A DNA stretch of 64,000 nt from Opisthorchis felineus. Lineage: Eukaryota > Platyhelminthes > Trematoda > Opisthorchiida > Opisthorchiidae. The DNA is taken from NCBI GenBank assembly GCA_004794785.1, contig SJOL01002129.1, forward strand, positions 16,223 through 80,222. The letters run 5' to 3'. Shown here piece after piece: positions 42,401-57,400 of the stretch. Below the pieces are notes generated by a model. That model searched no databases. It saw nothing but the letters and a program-made list of their open reading frames with translations, and was not told the DNA's origin. How positions within the stretch are numbered: the first letter of the stretch is position 1; the number at the start of each line of letters is the position of its first letter. Position numbers and translations under genes: made by a program.

Positions 42401-45400
42401 GGAGACACCGGTGGTCAAACATTGACAGTTCTCATATATCTTCTTCACTTAGAGGCCAAAAAGCAGGGTGGATCGTAGTGCCGCAATGTAAGCTCTGCCC
42501 TTGGCAGACAAATTCACGTCACGTCGGCGCCATAGGTTGGCAAAAGCTGCCCTGATCTTCCCGATTCGAGAGGTAATCTCATTTCCAGCCATATATACAA
42601 CTGCCCAGATAAACAAATTTAACTGTCACGTCGACTGGCTCGTCTGTAAGCGTGAGGTTTGGGTTTGGTCCCACCCAGTCTTGTAGCAGCACGTTACACT
42701 TCGTAGGTGTGAAGCGCATGCCAAATCGTGCAACAGAGTCATTTAGGTTATTTAAAATTGTTTGCATTTGGAAGGATGTGTACCAAGGAGAGCAATATCG
42801 TCCGCATACTCACTGTCTGTGCGGACGTCCCGGGAGTATTCTGATCCGCGAACTTTCGGAGGCATGCAGAGAAATTTCAAGCAGCACATGAATAACAATG
42901 TGGAAGAGGAAAGGTGAGAGAGGGCAACCCTGGACATGGTGAACTCAGGTGAAAGCATGCCGTATTCTCGTGCCCGTCCACAGGAGGTTGTATAAATTGC
43001 CCTCATAAGGGATATAAATTTGGAAGGGATACCTTTGATCAACAGACACTGCCAAATTTTCTGACGATCGACAGAAAAGCAGTTTCAAATCAAGAAAAAT
43101 GACCAACGTGGGACGTTTGAAGGAGTGGCGCTGTTCAAGAATCTGTCTCGAGGTGAAGACATGGTCGATGCATCCTCGGCCAGGGCGAAACCCAGGTTGA
43201 TATTCACGAACCTGTCTCTCCCGATAATCGATCAACCTGCGCAAAATAATGCCAGAGAGCACCTTAGGTGCGACGGGTAGCAGGCTGATGCCACAATGTT
43301 TTCACATGGCGTTCTTGCGTCCTTTTTAAAGACTGAGATGACGGTTAAAGAGCTCCATTCGACTGATATTCTGACTTCCTTCCAAATCTTCTGCAGTATG
43401 GTCGTCAGACTGTTCACCAGAACCTCTTCAACTTCTTTGAGGAGTGCCGGGTGTAGACCATCCGCGCCAGGTGCCTTGTCGCACTTGAGGATTGATATTT
43501 CACGCTGAAATCCTGTCAAGAACAAAGAATGCGAATTTACGGCTTCATGGGTCTCCGCTCGAAAAGCGTTCTTGTCTACCAATCTCTGTTACGAAACAAC
43601 TATAGGACTTCAGAGTCATAGCCATGCAGGGGACCATAGCTGAAACCAGCAAATTTACTGGACTAACTCCAGTTCAGGTGGCACACCGATTCGGTCAGAA
43701 CATGCAACTCGTAATAAAGATCAGCGCGTCAGATATATGTATATACTATATATAATGCAGCAATGACCTCCCTACAGGATAATTTAAGATGTCTCTTACG
43801 GTAGAAAACACGATTTCCGGTATTTACCACAGCACTCTAGGGAGAAGAGGAGGTTTTGTTTATCTTGAAAAGCATTTTCGTTCCTGAAAGTTGATCTGTC
43901 CAGCCTCTCCTAGAAACACTCTAATACATTGGATGATTTTTAGGTAGGTTGTAATGGTTGCATTTTAGATGATGTAGCAGCCAAACGTCGTATCATAGAA
44001 GCTTGTTGGAATTATTTCTGTTGGTATGCCAGGCATGTATGAAATAATATATCTAAATGTGCTTCAATTTAACTTGAGTGAGGTTGTCAGAATGAGTGAG
44101 AAATATTAACCGTACAACTGAATTCAAGGTTACCTATTTGGCCGACTAACTTGGCTTCTTACTGCTAGCAAGCTACGTAGAATAATTATTGGTTTGAAGT
44201 AAAACATTTTTAATGTATGTACCTGAAAACGTGCCCTGGACTTTGGGTGCATACCACTACGAAATCAGTCAACATCTGTTATCGCTGAGCTGCTGACTAA
44301 ATCCTGCTTAGACGCATGAAAATGCGTTTGCCGAAAACTCAGCAGCCAGTTTCAGCTAACAGGTCACTTTTGTTGTCGCGCAAACCTTTGGGCACCACCG
44401 CGACACGTTTACTGCTTCAAACAACACATGGAAATTATCCTGTGCAAACCAAGTCATCTCACCAATGCTTCGAGTATCCTGGATAGTCGGCACTGTCATT
44501 ATTAGTTATTCCTATAACTTCCGATATTTCACTGTACTGATGTACCATAATTATTTCGATACCCCATGTAGCAGAATATTCTCTCCATACATTTGAATTC
44601 CTGTGGATATACTTATTGTGTATCACTGGAATCCTTTACATCGATGATCATACCTTAGTTACTCTGTTTCACACTCAAAGTCGTCCAGTGGTCAGGTAAA
44701 AAACCGGCCGAATTCGATCTCCGACAAAATGATCGTGGACTTCTGATCTGATGGTGTGCTTTTACCCCTTTCAACCGGTTTTATTCCCGCACCTATCAAC
44801 ACACTGTTCTGTATATCTCCCTCGCAAAATGTTTCGGTTTCAGCCACAAAGCTGTCAGACAATGCTAATCTTGTTCTGTCTGGTGCTTGTCATTTACACG
44901 GTTATTCTGCTAAATGAACTAGGTGATTGTGAAACTTGAAAGGCCCACATATGGGGTACATTTTGTTGTCTTCTCATAAGATATCCTCGTTAGAGTTCCG
45001 TGAAGTTTGGTTCTACATCCGGGCAGCCGGGATTTAGACAAGATGCCGATCAGGTTATGAATACAGGAGTACATAGTCATGCAACGCTGGTCGTTTCTAA
45101 TAAAGAACTACCTCTTCATTTTGCATGTGTGTTCACTTTAACTAAGTTCTACCTTGGGAAGCCAAAATGAATAAATGTAACGCTCGCATGAGCTGGCTAA
45201 CTTGGCGTCATGCGGACACTGGTCTAGATCAGGTATGACAAACGCCACTCACCAAAGTGGTCGGAGAGGAAACATATGATAGTTGCTCAATTCTCTGCTG
45301 TCAGTTCCTTAATGCAACCTTACACACAACAAACATATCACATTTTAGTTCAGCCAACCTTGTCTAGTCAGGAGCACTGGTCGCCGACAAAACAAATTTA

Positions 45401-48400
45401 TCCGGAGAGTGAACAGTTTCCTTTTGCGGTTTATTTACGTAGTTTTGCAAAACTATTACTCTACCAGTTGCTTGTTAGTGTCCATCCTACATGCAGTATT
45501 CGCCCCAGTATGCCTCTTTAAACGTCTTTTGAGTAGCTTAATGGGAACTTTTGTCAACCCCCCAGTTTGCTCGCTTCTTATTGATCGGGCTCGCTTTAAC
45601 CAGCTTTACCTTCCATACTGCTCAACCGGTACTTGGCATCTGAATTAATTTAAAATCAACATTTCGAATTCAGCGGCTCAATTTCAAAATCAAATTTCAC
45701 ATCCTGAGACGGGTCAGTGCTCCATCCCAGCACCTGAAACTTGCTCTTGTTTACTCAGGTGACCTTTCCGATAAGGCATATTTAAAAAAAAACGTTCACT
45801 AAGCGAACATTTTGGGTGCTTCTAGACATTGAGGAATAGTGATAAGCCATTCGACAAACTTTCGTTATCCTAACTGATGTGAACTGTGATGCCCCCGTGC
45901 CCGAAAATTTCAGCTGATGACTTCCCCGACAATCATCGTGGGGTATTCTCACCAATTATAAATTTAACCTAACCCAGAGCTTACTTATCTCAATCCGGAA
46001 TTAACGGCCCAAAATATTTTGTCGACCTAAAAAGTAGTGCCATACTGACAGAAATACTTTGATCTGACAGCAACATAAGGCAGTCTGTGTATTGCAAATT
46101 CAANCTCCCCCTTTAAGCGCCAGATAACTACTGGTTCTGGCAGATTGATATCTCACGGCTAGCTGATCAGTGACGAAATTGAACAAAAAAAGAAGACCAT
46201 GGATATCCTCCGTGCACAGCACTACTTGTAAGTAAAATGTTAGAGAATACAGAGATTGTATTGTATTCTTGGACCGCTTCCGTATACAAGCTTGTTGAGA
46301 AGAACGAGCTGGTTGAGAGAATTTGAAACCAGGGAATATCAAGATTGTAGGACGCGCCTATGCACATTTCGTTGGTCCAACACTTTGTGAAGTGTACGAA
46401 CGTGTTTTGCACAACCTTCTCTCAAATGGAATGCTGCTTGCTGTTGTCGGATAATGTAAAATAAGTGACGCAAACAGTCTAGTTACAGCGTAAAGGCCAG
46501 CATCACCTCTTTGATTACCACACTCATTGTGAGCAGCTTCTTTGCAAATGGCCACGACCATCGACTTGTTGCTTTTGTTCCTTATTTTGTCAGACGAAAA
46601 TAAATAGGAAGTTAGACAAACAACGACTGAGGACCTTCTCCTCATCCTCAAACAAGCAGAGTTGTGGTTGGTCAGGACCAACAGTTCCGTAGCGGTTGGG
46701 GGAGGAGCTGTATTCACATGTTTTCGAGACCGTCTGGGGTTTCAAGTTCACTGTCCACTGGGCAAGAAATTAATAGAATTGAACAATGGTAGGTAGCCAG
46801 TTGATTCGCTGTCCAAACTGTTCAGCCAAAGTTGTTGAGATGGGATCCTTGTCACAGATCAGTCAAGAACGACCATTTCGGACCTGCTGAGTGCATATTT
46901 TCCGAGTTTCTTCAGCCCTTTCGACCCACCAGGATTCTTGGTCAGTAGGGACACTCCCTTTCAAGTGATTACGTATAATTTGTCGAATCTTGCTGTATTC
47001 TCGACCGATGAGCTGGTCGGAACCTTGTTCGAGATCCGTTGTATGTAAATACAGTCGATTGCGTTGTGCCAGAAGCGGTGCTTCTAAATTCTTGTAGGGT
47101 GTCAGATATTTATTTCTTGCAAATGTCTGCATTCGAATATGTTGTAAAAATAGCAATCCTTCAGCTTCGGCAGCCGGAAGGAGTACAAGTGCCCAAGCCT
47201 AGACCAGAGCACTAGGAAAGCCAGGGTTGGGTTCGAACTATGGACTTCCCATCAGCGCCCTAACCGCCGAGAAAAGAACATCAATGGTTGGTTTCTCTAA
47301 GTTTGTTTCACGTAAGAGTTCAGCAGTTTAACCACCAGGCTATACTTACTCTCCGAAAAACGCGAAAAATCGCAAGGAACGAGCTGGATCCAAATAGGCG
47401 TTCTAGAACGAGCGACCATCAATGATTGCTTCACGCTACCAGAAGCAGATGATTTGAAGCTGGCTTGAATGTGGGGAGGGTGCCATGTGATTAGTCGATT
47501 ACGATTGTTTGAGAAGTTAGTACCACACAGAAACAGTCCTACCAGATGCCTGCAACGAGTGTTCACCTTGTATCGCGCATATAGAACCAACAGAAAGACA
47601 ATCACCCTACCTAGGCTCTCAGCAGCGCTAAGTCCACTTGTGCATTCGTGCTGTGGCAACCTCAACGATATCTTAGCTTTCAGCCCGCTGCAATAAAGCA
47701 ATCAAGGTATCGTAAAAACCGTCTTTGAGAGTCTCACAGCCTCAATCTGTCATCAGCGTGTTTAGGAACTGCTTTCAAACAAGCCGCACACAATCGACTA
47801 TTAACTTTTATCCAATCAAGGAAGCGTTGTTTCAGTCGGTGGCTCAGGCATAACAATTAGCTTCAGGATCATCAGTAGACTGGAGGAAACCGAGGAGAGA
47901 TCAGTTGAACAACTGTGGAAAAGAAGGGAGGCGCCTGCACTAGCCTGCAGCGTCTGCCCTGCTGTATGCGGCAAGCAAGGCGACCTGCCCGGTAACAACA
48001 CGCAACAGAGCTGGCACGAGGTTACTCCTGGTTGTATGATTCTCAGTTGCACCTGAGCTGGCACGCTACCGGGGTGTCCAAACTTAGACACAGGGGTGAT
48101 CTAGTTTCTCAACCAAAGGATTTCACTCAAAAACCTGACCGCAAGGTGGCATCACCAGAGCAGTCTAATTTTCTAGGGGTCAAGTCACTACACATGTCCC
48201 GATCTCCAACTTAGAGGACCGGGATATGTGTTTTCCACACCTCTACCTTTTTCTATAGAGGAAAATCAAATCGCAAAATCAAATTGCCCAGCTCAGCGAA
48301 CAAGCCAACGACCACACCTCTACCTATTATTTGATCTGTTATCAGAGCCTCTTTGAGTGTTACACGTACGATCCTCAGTTTAGCTTATTGGGTTACGAAG

Positions 48401-51400
48401 ATGCAAAGACCGTCACACTGTTGTTAGGCGGTCTTCTGCGTTGTCATCAGCACTTCATCAACCGTACGGATGTTGCCAGAAGGACGTGATTTCGGATCAA
48501 CAGAGGATGACAGCCAGTCAGTGGGTCACGTGACCAACCTTTTACGCTCACCAAATGGATACAAATAAGGCCGAAATATCGTACTCATTCTTAGTCGCGG
48601 TGTACATTATTTGATGCACTTGAACTTGTGCACATGAACACTTTCCCGATTCGATTTTCGTCATCTACCCTTGGTTGGCGTGTACCGAAATCCACCAATG
48701 GGAGGTCACCAGTATGGAGAAAATTTGAGCCTACTTCAGAGAGATCGTACACTAGATCGTGATAATTACCAATACGGCTAAAGCTGCGGCGCTTACTCCT
48801 TTCTGTTATCCAAGGTCTAACCGTTTCTACCCTTAAACATACCAATCAGCCATCTTCATGCATTTTTCACTCCTCTTTTGAAACAAAGCAATTCATCGAT
48901 CGACTTTCTGGACTCTACTTGGACGTACTGGTCGATTTTCTCCAGTATCATACAGGTCAAAACAAGCCACACAGCGGAGCCTATCTCTTCGTTCCTGAAG
49001 GGGCCGGCAAGGTATGTTTGTATCTGTGTTGCCCGGTTTTCTGTGGGGATAACTTTAACCAAGAGGTGGTTTTGTCTATTTTTCGCTTCGTAATACGCGT
49101 ATTCAAAGTCTAGATAAATACGTTTCCTCTATTTGTTCCCGTGACATACCCAGTTTCACACTTGGTAGCAATATTGCAACTTCTGAATGCGCCTAGCGGA
49201 TCTTCTTTTTATGGTTTATAGAATGGCAAAAAAAGAACTAGAAAACGGAAATTCACTCATCTGCATTCCTGTTCCTTCCAGGGAAGTATAAAGTTTAAAG
49301 TCATGGTAAGCTGCGGTACCGCATAAGACTCAGTGCTAGCCTGCCATAATCATTCCGAGTTGTCTACAACTCAAGACACTCATTCAGAAAATCTGGATTG
49401 AAACTGACAAGAAGCACGCCATCGGCCGGTTGTTGCAGCAGCGTCTCCAACCAGGCACATTGGGGATTACGCGGTCCCCATCCTGGAAGGCGTGTCGAAA
49501 CGACAGTACCGGAAATTTTCGTCATCGCTTTCATACCCCTCTGGAAGGTCAAGAGTTGGCCGTCCCTCTGCTTCTGCCACTCTGAATTGGGCAGCAGCAA
49601 TCGTTTCGGTAAGCGATGGCTCGACATGGGCAATACAGTGCCTAACCAACGCAGCTTCTGGTGCTGGACACATTCTTCAATGGAAGTCCCCGCTTCACAA
49701 CTGAACACTCGCTTTCTGATTGCCTCATTGCGGATTCCCCGACATCAGCCTACACTACCTATGGTTGTGAGACAACGGTTGTCGAGCACCTGAAGACATC
49801 TCAGTGCCCCTGCTTGAACAGACCAAGTCTCACAGACATACAACAAAACAGCCCGCAGTGTAGCCTAATACACACGCCCCATGAGATTCAGGGATTCGGC
49901 GCTTTGATGCACATGATGCCGGTTACTTTTGCAGCAAATCTAAAGAATGTCCCAAAATGTCCTAAAAGCGCAGTAGAAACAGCACACCCGGGGGAAGTGG
50001 CAACTCGATACGACTTAATCACAAACAGCTACACAAACTCCATAGTAACATAAGTGGTTTAAAGGTGCTCATCAAAAGTTAACAAAGAGTCTTTACAGGG
50101 TGAAACGTTCGTCAGAAATTGCTAGTGCGCATCGGACTTGTCAGACAGACGCAAAGCAAATAACTTTGTAACTTAATTTATCGATCTCATGCATCGTCAT
50201 TGTCTGCCTGTCTGTCTGTTGTTTTTCCACCTGGGAAGAAAACGAATGTGGACATCTGAAGAAGGATGAGTCGAGAAGTTTGATAGCGGATTGGTTCATT
50301 ATGGTTGAAGATGATTGGAAAAAGTACAATGCCGGGATAGGTCTCTTGCTTACTGTGGAAACCAAAACCGGAAGGTGGTTCATGAATGCCTTTGAGTCTC
50401 CCATGAAAACCAAATTGGTATGGAAATGAGTGTATTTGTCGAATTTCGTGCAATTTTGGTTCAAGCAGAACATCAAGTAGACGGAAACGCGGGGACTGCG
50501 CCTACTTGCTTAGCCCCAAGAAGGGCGAAATCGGTCGTGGCTTGTCGAACAGGCTTCATCAACCTTGTGGGTAGTTTCTTTCGTGATAAGATACTGCGAT
50601 ATCTCGAATATCGTATTGTGCAGCGCATTTGGTTGAAGAATATCATAAACGAGGGATTCGGCTGGATTTCAGGTGGCTCTCCCGTGCGATCCAAATTGGT
50701 ATGCAAATGAGTGTATTTGTCTCACTCACTGCCCTTGTGAGTGTTCATAAAGTGAAGAATCCGAAATTAACAATATTTTTACTATTTCATCACAATACTA
50801 TTATAGTTTACTCTGGGCGAGATGGCTCAAGTGGTTAGAGCGCGAATTTATTAACCGGAAGGTCCGTGGTTCCAACCAGACCTCTGCCTCTCGACTTCCT
50901 CTGTCTAGGCTTTGGGAACCTGGCAGTATCCCAGCCCTTGTGGCATGGCAGCTAGGCACCGAGATGGTGTTACAGCTGAACGATTATCGATTTTTTATTT
51001 TATTTTATTCCGTTTGCTTTTTCCATTTTCTGAGAGCCACTGCAGAATCAGTTCAGCCGTAGACGATATTCTGGCCTCGTTCAAAATGTGCCTAGCTTCA
51101 GTCGAATCAGCACGGAAGAACCGAACGGTACTAGTAAGGAAGCGGCTGCACGGTAGGAATATCATGCACTCAGTCAAGCGGGCAATTTTCACCTCGTCTA
51201 GGGACTAGCCGGCAAATCAGCCAGCTGCGACCGTATACCCGCTTTAGCGTAGCTTTTTTTGCACTGTTCTTCTGATATACACGTTGTTATGCATCTGCGC
51301 TTTCGATATTGCTTAAAATCTCCACCCTTTTTCTTTACGAATCATGGTAATGTCACCTTAAATTCCCTTCTCTCCTGGTTTCCTCTAACAGGTGATGGAA

Positions 51401-54400
51401 CTCCCCAAAACTCCCCAACTTCGTATAGTCCGTGGCCCACTGTGCGAGGAAATTACTGTCTTCACGCAGTATGTTAACCACACTGTTCGACTCTACAAGG
51501 ACGGTAAGATATTGGTTTCCTTTTCCGGTAGATTTAACCTTGGAGATGCAATTTGAAATGTGTCATCCATCTTCGTAGTGCGGTGGTTAAGTGTCCTGGT
51601 ACATGGAATCCACTGTTTTGATGGCTCGAATCCCAGCGTACCTAGTGTTGATGAGCCACAGTAAAAGCCACAGTATATATTCTGACGTTTTTGCAGTCGT
51701 TTCCGTTGTGATGTGCCTGAAGGCTGTTTGGACAGTGAGTCATGATCCGCATAAGAGAGCGGAAACTCAAACAGCCCACAGCTGATAAACATAAGGGAAA
51801 CGATACTGATATTCACGGCAGTAAACATCGGGATGATGAAGAATCATAACAAGCATAACAATGAACACAATGCAGTAACATTTTTCGCACGACAAAGCTT
51901 TTCAAGATAATCACAATCTCCTTCAAAGTCTTTCCGGACAAATCCACTTGCTTTTCTTTCAGTCTGATGATGCCTTTTTTTATTTCAACTAATGTCAGAC
52001 GACAGTTTTCAGTCGTACGAAGACTTACGTAGGAGTGAGGTGGAACCCTGTCAGTCACCTTCCAAAGCCACAATGTTTCCATGTATGGTGTGTCGCTTAT
52101 GAACTAGGTTGCGAGTAGACTATCAACCACCGTCCAGCGGACTACACTAGACGGATTCAGCCATTCTAGGATGGCTCAGTGTACGGATAATAAAGGAGCA
52201 GACGGTGTTCTTTATGAAGTCAGAAATGTCACCCTGCAGCATATGGCATGCAGCCGATCCCGGTGTAATAATCGTCCATCCGCAACGTTCTTTCGGTGCC
52301 TAGCTGCCATGCCACCCGAAGGAAGCACGGGGGCTAGAATACTGCCAGGTTGCCCAAGCCTAGACAGGAGAAGTCGAGATGCGGAGGCCGGGTTCGAACC
52401 AGGGACCTTCCGGTCAGTAAATTCGCGCTCTAATCACTGAGCTATCTCACCGATCCCAGTAGTGCGCAGGCTGTTATCTCCTGACCTAACTGACGTCGTA
52501 TTACGCTGGGCTTATATCGAGTGAAGTTCCGCGAAAGTTACTGGGCCAGTTCCGCCGATGGCGCCTTAGTTAGAAATGATGCCCAGCTTTCCAGTGATGT
52601 AGGCATCTTATAATTGATTTTTTCCTTGAAGACATAGGGCTTCTTCGTCCTCTACCCTTCCATACCCTTCTCTTCCCACTCTTCAAAAATGCTTTCCATC
52701 ATGGTTGTGTGACAGTTAGGCGCGACTGGTATATTACTGTGAGTGATGATGATCAAACGTTGTTGGAGTCTGATGAAATCATCAGAGCAGTAATGCTGAT
52801 GCGTGTCGAATACTTTTTGTGGGGAGAAAGTCAATAACACACAATGGTCGAGAGCTGGTGATGCTATGCAAATGGTTTTCGAATTACCCGAACAACTTTT
52901 GCGTGCAATCATACGAGAAAGGAAAAGTATAGACGACCATCGGCATAACCTGATGGCGAACTATTAGAGCTATAAACAACAAACGCAGCTTGTTACTGCT
53001 TGCCGTCCCCCAGGATATGGTCCGCGGTACAGAACTCATCATTTGTTGGAGACACTTGTATAAATTGCCCAGTCGTTCACTCAATGCTGCGCATCTATTT
53101 TCGGGGTATTATTTTCAGCACCCTCAGCGCTCCCTCGATTTTCCTCGTAATTGTAAATCCCCTTGGGCTCATCGTTCAACGTTGCCAGTCATTCTCTCCA
53201 GTTTCTAGTCATCCATTCTATTTCGTACAACAACAATGATGAATTCACTCGTGGCAGCTAGTACCACTGTACGTTTGCACGACCTGCAGCTGTTGATGAC
53301 GACGATCATGATGAGGATGATGGATAGTGATAATGATTTCTCAAAACACATTAGCGATGAACTCATAATTATTGGTTCGTTCAGTTTTAAAGAATAACTT
53401 GACTTGATAATATCTCTCGCTACCTCCACACCAGACGTCTTTAACAGGTTTTATTATTCAATTCGTAGCATAAATTCGGCGGCGGTGTGCCGAGCCAGTA
53501 ATGAACCAACAGTGCTATATAAGTATCATTCGGAGTACAACTGTCTAGAATTGGAGTTCCTTCGGTTCGGTAAAGCTTCGGTTAAATGAACGTTTGGTGT
53601 TTGAGGTCCAGTACTGTTTTCTCATCCTCGTGGTAAACTTTGTAGTCAAACCAGTCCGCCTCATTTTTTTCACTGTTCTGCGGTTCTTGGTCACGGGCTC
53701 GAACCCTGGTGTATGCGGTGCTAATGAGCCCCACTTAGAGGTGATGCTTTATCTACCATCGTAGTTAAATGTATTGGAACATCATTCTTTTTGACAAGCA
53801 TCACTTTCGGTTTTCTAAACTCACTGGGCACCCTGGAATGCCACGTGCGCTTCCCCCAACAAACCTCACTTGTTACCAACTAATGAGTTCGATCGAAACG
53901 TTTCCATATCAGAATATTGCCTTAGGTGATTGCGAACCTTCATTTCTCTTCGTTGCATTCCTTGTTCATCTTCCGCCCCGCAGCTCGATACCCATCACAA
54001 GCGATTGAGCTGCAGAACACGGTTGATCTGCGTTCAACAAATAACATGGAGCTGGTGATGCGTGTGCGGACCAACATCAGTTCGGCCCATCGTACTTTCT
54101 TTACTGATTCCAATTGCTTCCAGGTGAGCCGAATATGAGTGACGAAACTCTTTTAGCGACTTTTTTAAACAGGTCTTATCAGTTTTGCAGCTGTTTTGGT
54201 TTCAGTCGACTGGCGAAAGATGAAAAGTTGACAGAGCCGGACGTTCTCAACGACCATGTAACACCGTATTATTCGTCAAGACTGGACTTAGACGGCTCAA
54301 TTTTTACTGAACTAGTGACACTTCTAAGGACGCTTCATGAGGAGACTACATGTACTTGTATGTAAAGATGCATAAACAAAGGCCATCTATTCGGCTATGC

Positions 54401-57400
54401 TGATGAAAACACGTGATCAGCGAGACCACAACCTCGTTAGTTTATCTGGGATACAGACCGAAAATGCGCACACGTGTGACCGCGTGGGTCCATGTAAGCA
54501 CATGATAGTCTGCTGGTCAGTCTTTTGGTTGCTAGAAAAAAGTGCTTCCCTATCCGTGGTGAGTTCTTGCCGCGGTTTGAATCGAAACTCCAGTACCTCT
54601 AAGGTATGCATGATTTTGGTGCTTCTTATCAAAATGATGTATCGTGTTTGTTTGTCTACCTCACTGAACGCATTTTTAGTACTACTGATATCTTAGTCAC
54701 GTGCAACTCCTTATGGCTATATTCCCATTTCCTAAGGCCATCAAATCCTTAATGAAAATTCCGCTTTGAGGAAGGAGTTACATTTTCACGGGACATATTG
54801 ATTGGTTCTGTTATCGCCCGATGCGGAATATACAGTTTACAGTAATGTGTATAATATGATGCTCAATTTCGGCGGAAAGCAAATCCATCATCTTTGGACT
54901 GAGCGTATTTGAAGTGCCACATTATAAGATAATGACACCACACATCTCCCGGTTGTTTGTATTCATCGCTGACATCCAAACGTATATTCTTGCTGCGGAT
55001 TTCAACACTCATTTGTGGAGGACAGTGTTAACGTTGAGCTCAACTGAGATGCAGTTGAATTGCTCATTTACGGTAGTCTTCAGCCTACTGTGCTGCCTCA
55101 TGTTTCAGTCGGATCACCGTAAGATCGATGAAAACAGCCTTTGGGGTTTGGGGAACTGGTCAAATTCCAGAATTCTCATCACTCTCATTGGGTACTTGAG
55201 CACCAAAATAGACATTAGTAGACCCCGACACTCATTTGAAAACTAATATGGCGTTTGCGTGAGACCCAGATGAACATAATATACAGAAGATGATGCATTT
55301 AAACCTCTCAGCGGCTCTCACGATGTGCATCATACGCTTACTGCTGTCTCGATCACGCTTCAACGATACATCTGTCCATCAGCCAAATGATCTGGTTTTA
55401 TTGCTCTTTATAGTGTACGGTGTAGCACCTAACCGAGCTTCTTGTTTTATGCTGCTTACGCCAGCTGGTCGGTAAACCTTCCTCGACCACATTGAGTTAA
55501 AGCGGTTGGACCAGCGTGATTGCGCAATCATAACTTTTTCTTATTTATCTCTGCTTGCTCACCTATTCACTACAAGTCCCCTGTCTGTTCCACACTTTGA
55601 CATGGAAACCTTTGAATCTCATCCCCATGGTTTGTTTCTCTTGATGTGAACCAGTCAGTGGTCAATGTGTGAGAGCATTGAGACCGGTTCTCCTCCCGTG
55701 GGAGTTATTCCTATCGGTAAAGTGAAGTAGATGGAATGATGGATTTGTCAGGGTTTGCTCCCCGTCTTGGTGGTCTACTGACTGCTGTAGTTGGTAATGT
55801 GATAGCGAATGACGGATTACTCTGGATACGTACATGGAGTTGAACCTCGTTTGGAAACTTAATCTCCGCTTTATGACGATACAATCCAGCCGGATCAGTC
55901 AAGTGAACCAAGTCAACCCGTTTTCAATTGTCAGCCATACACCACACCTCTTTCCTACACTTTTTCCCAATGCAACAGTTTATTCAACGAACCTACTACG
56001 ACAAGCTTCCGCTTCAAGGCAACCTTTACCCAATGACCTGCGCAGCGTTTGTGGAGGGCTTCCCTGAGGTGCGAACCGACCAGAAGCCTGTCAGCAATGA
56101 AGATCCACACATTCGGCTCAACCTACTCACAGCTCATGCACATGGTGTGACTAGCACGAATGCAGGTGAGCTGATGGTGTGGCTGGATCGCCGTACCCCA
56201 CAGGATGACGATCGGGGTCTCGATAGCCCGCTCGTGGGCTCTTGGATCACTGAGTCGCGATTCGTACTGCACATTGAAACACTTGAACGACAATCCTCTG
56301 GACCCTTCGCTGTGAGTTATCCAAGTGTTTTTTAGGCCAACAGAAACGGTTCCTCGAAAGGGACAATTTCATTAGAGCCCTGTGATATTGTGTTTGGAAT
56401 CCTTACCTTTTTGGACATCATTATTTATTTCGTCGCATAGGTTCCCCCGAGGATAAGCAAAATGCAAAAGTGTGGATGATCTTTAAATTAGTTTCCGAGA
56501 GTCTGGGGGGGGGTATAATGTTTTCCACATTTCACCTAACTACAATGGATGAAAAGCTGAAAAACAAACTACTGGGTCATATGTCACCAACTGCGGCGTC
56601 CAATAACACAGCACACAAATCAGTACGCACAAGTGTCATCTGTGTGGATATTCCACATACTACTGATGATCGTGTAAAGACAAAACCGAGGGTCCGTTGA
56701 AATTGTGAAGTTATGTCCATCTGGGGCCGTGAAACTTAGAAACGGATAAACAGTTCAGCCCTGCTACCCTTATTTTACCGCACTTAATTTGGTCCAAATA
56801 ACACGTCTTCCTGAACCATGATTGGGTTTGATTATTTGAAGTGAGTCTAGGTAGGTCTTCATACCTGATGTGATGTGACCATATATGCAAGAAGTCTTGT
56901 TTTCTTTGTTCAAAGTATGTTGTCTCTCCTAGCCTCTCCTAGCGACCAAGCTTTAGAGCAATATCACGTAATTGGACAACTTGGGAATTCTTCTTTTGGA
57001 TTTTTGTAATATTCACATTTGTCAGACAACGATTCATAGACATTGAACTAGGCCTGGAAGTCTGGAAGCCTTGTTACTTTGCTTGCTCTCAAGCAAACAT
57101 CTTGTGCATTTTCAGGAATCAGTGGAGAAATAGGTCTACTCTGAAATTAGCAGTATATCACTCACAAAACAGATGTTCACGTCTGTTGTAAAGGCTTGTG
57201 AGTTTGCAAGCAAACCATTATATCCTACCACACCCCAGAGCGGTCGGTAATTCATTAAGTAAACTTGTGGCACACACGCACTCGCGATGGTCATGGGAAT
57301 CTCCGAAACTGTACGACACACACTTTGACGTACGAAGGATTGAGCTTCAGCTGACACGCATCTTGTTTTCCATCAGATCTTTTATTTGTTCACTACTTCC

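Noticed and set aside
50095..50135. Second hammerhead-like site
   Set aside because: The minus strand has CTGACGA followed by ACGTTTC, but there is no stem II or GAAA in the right place.
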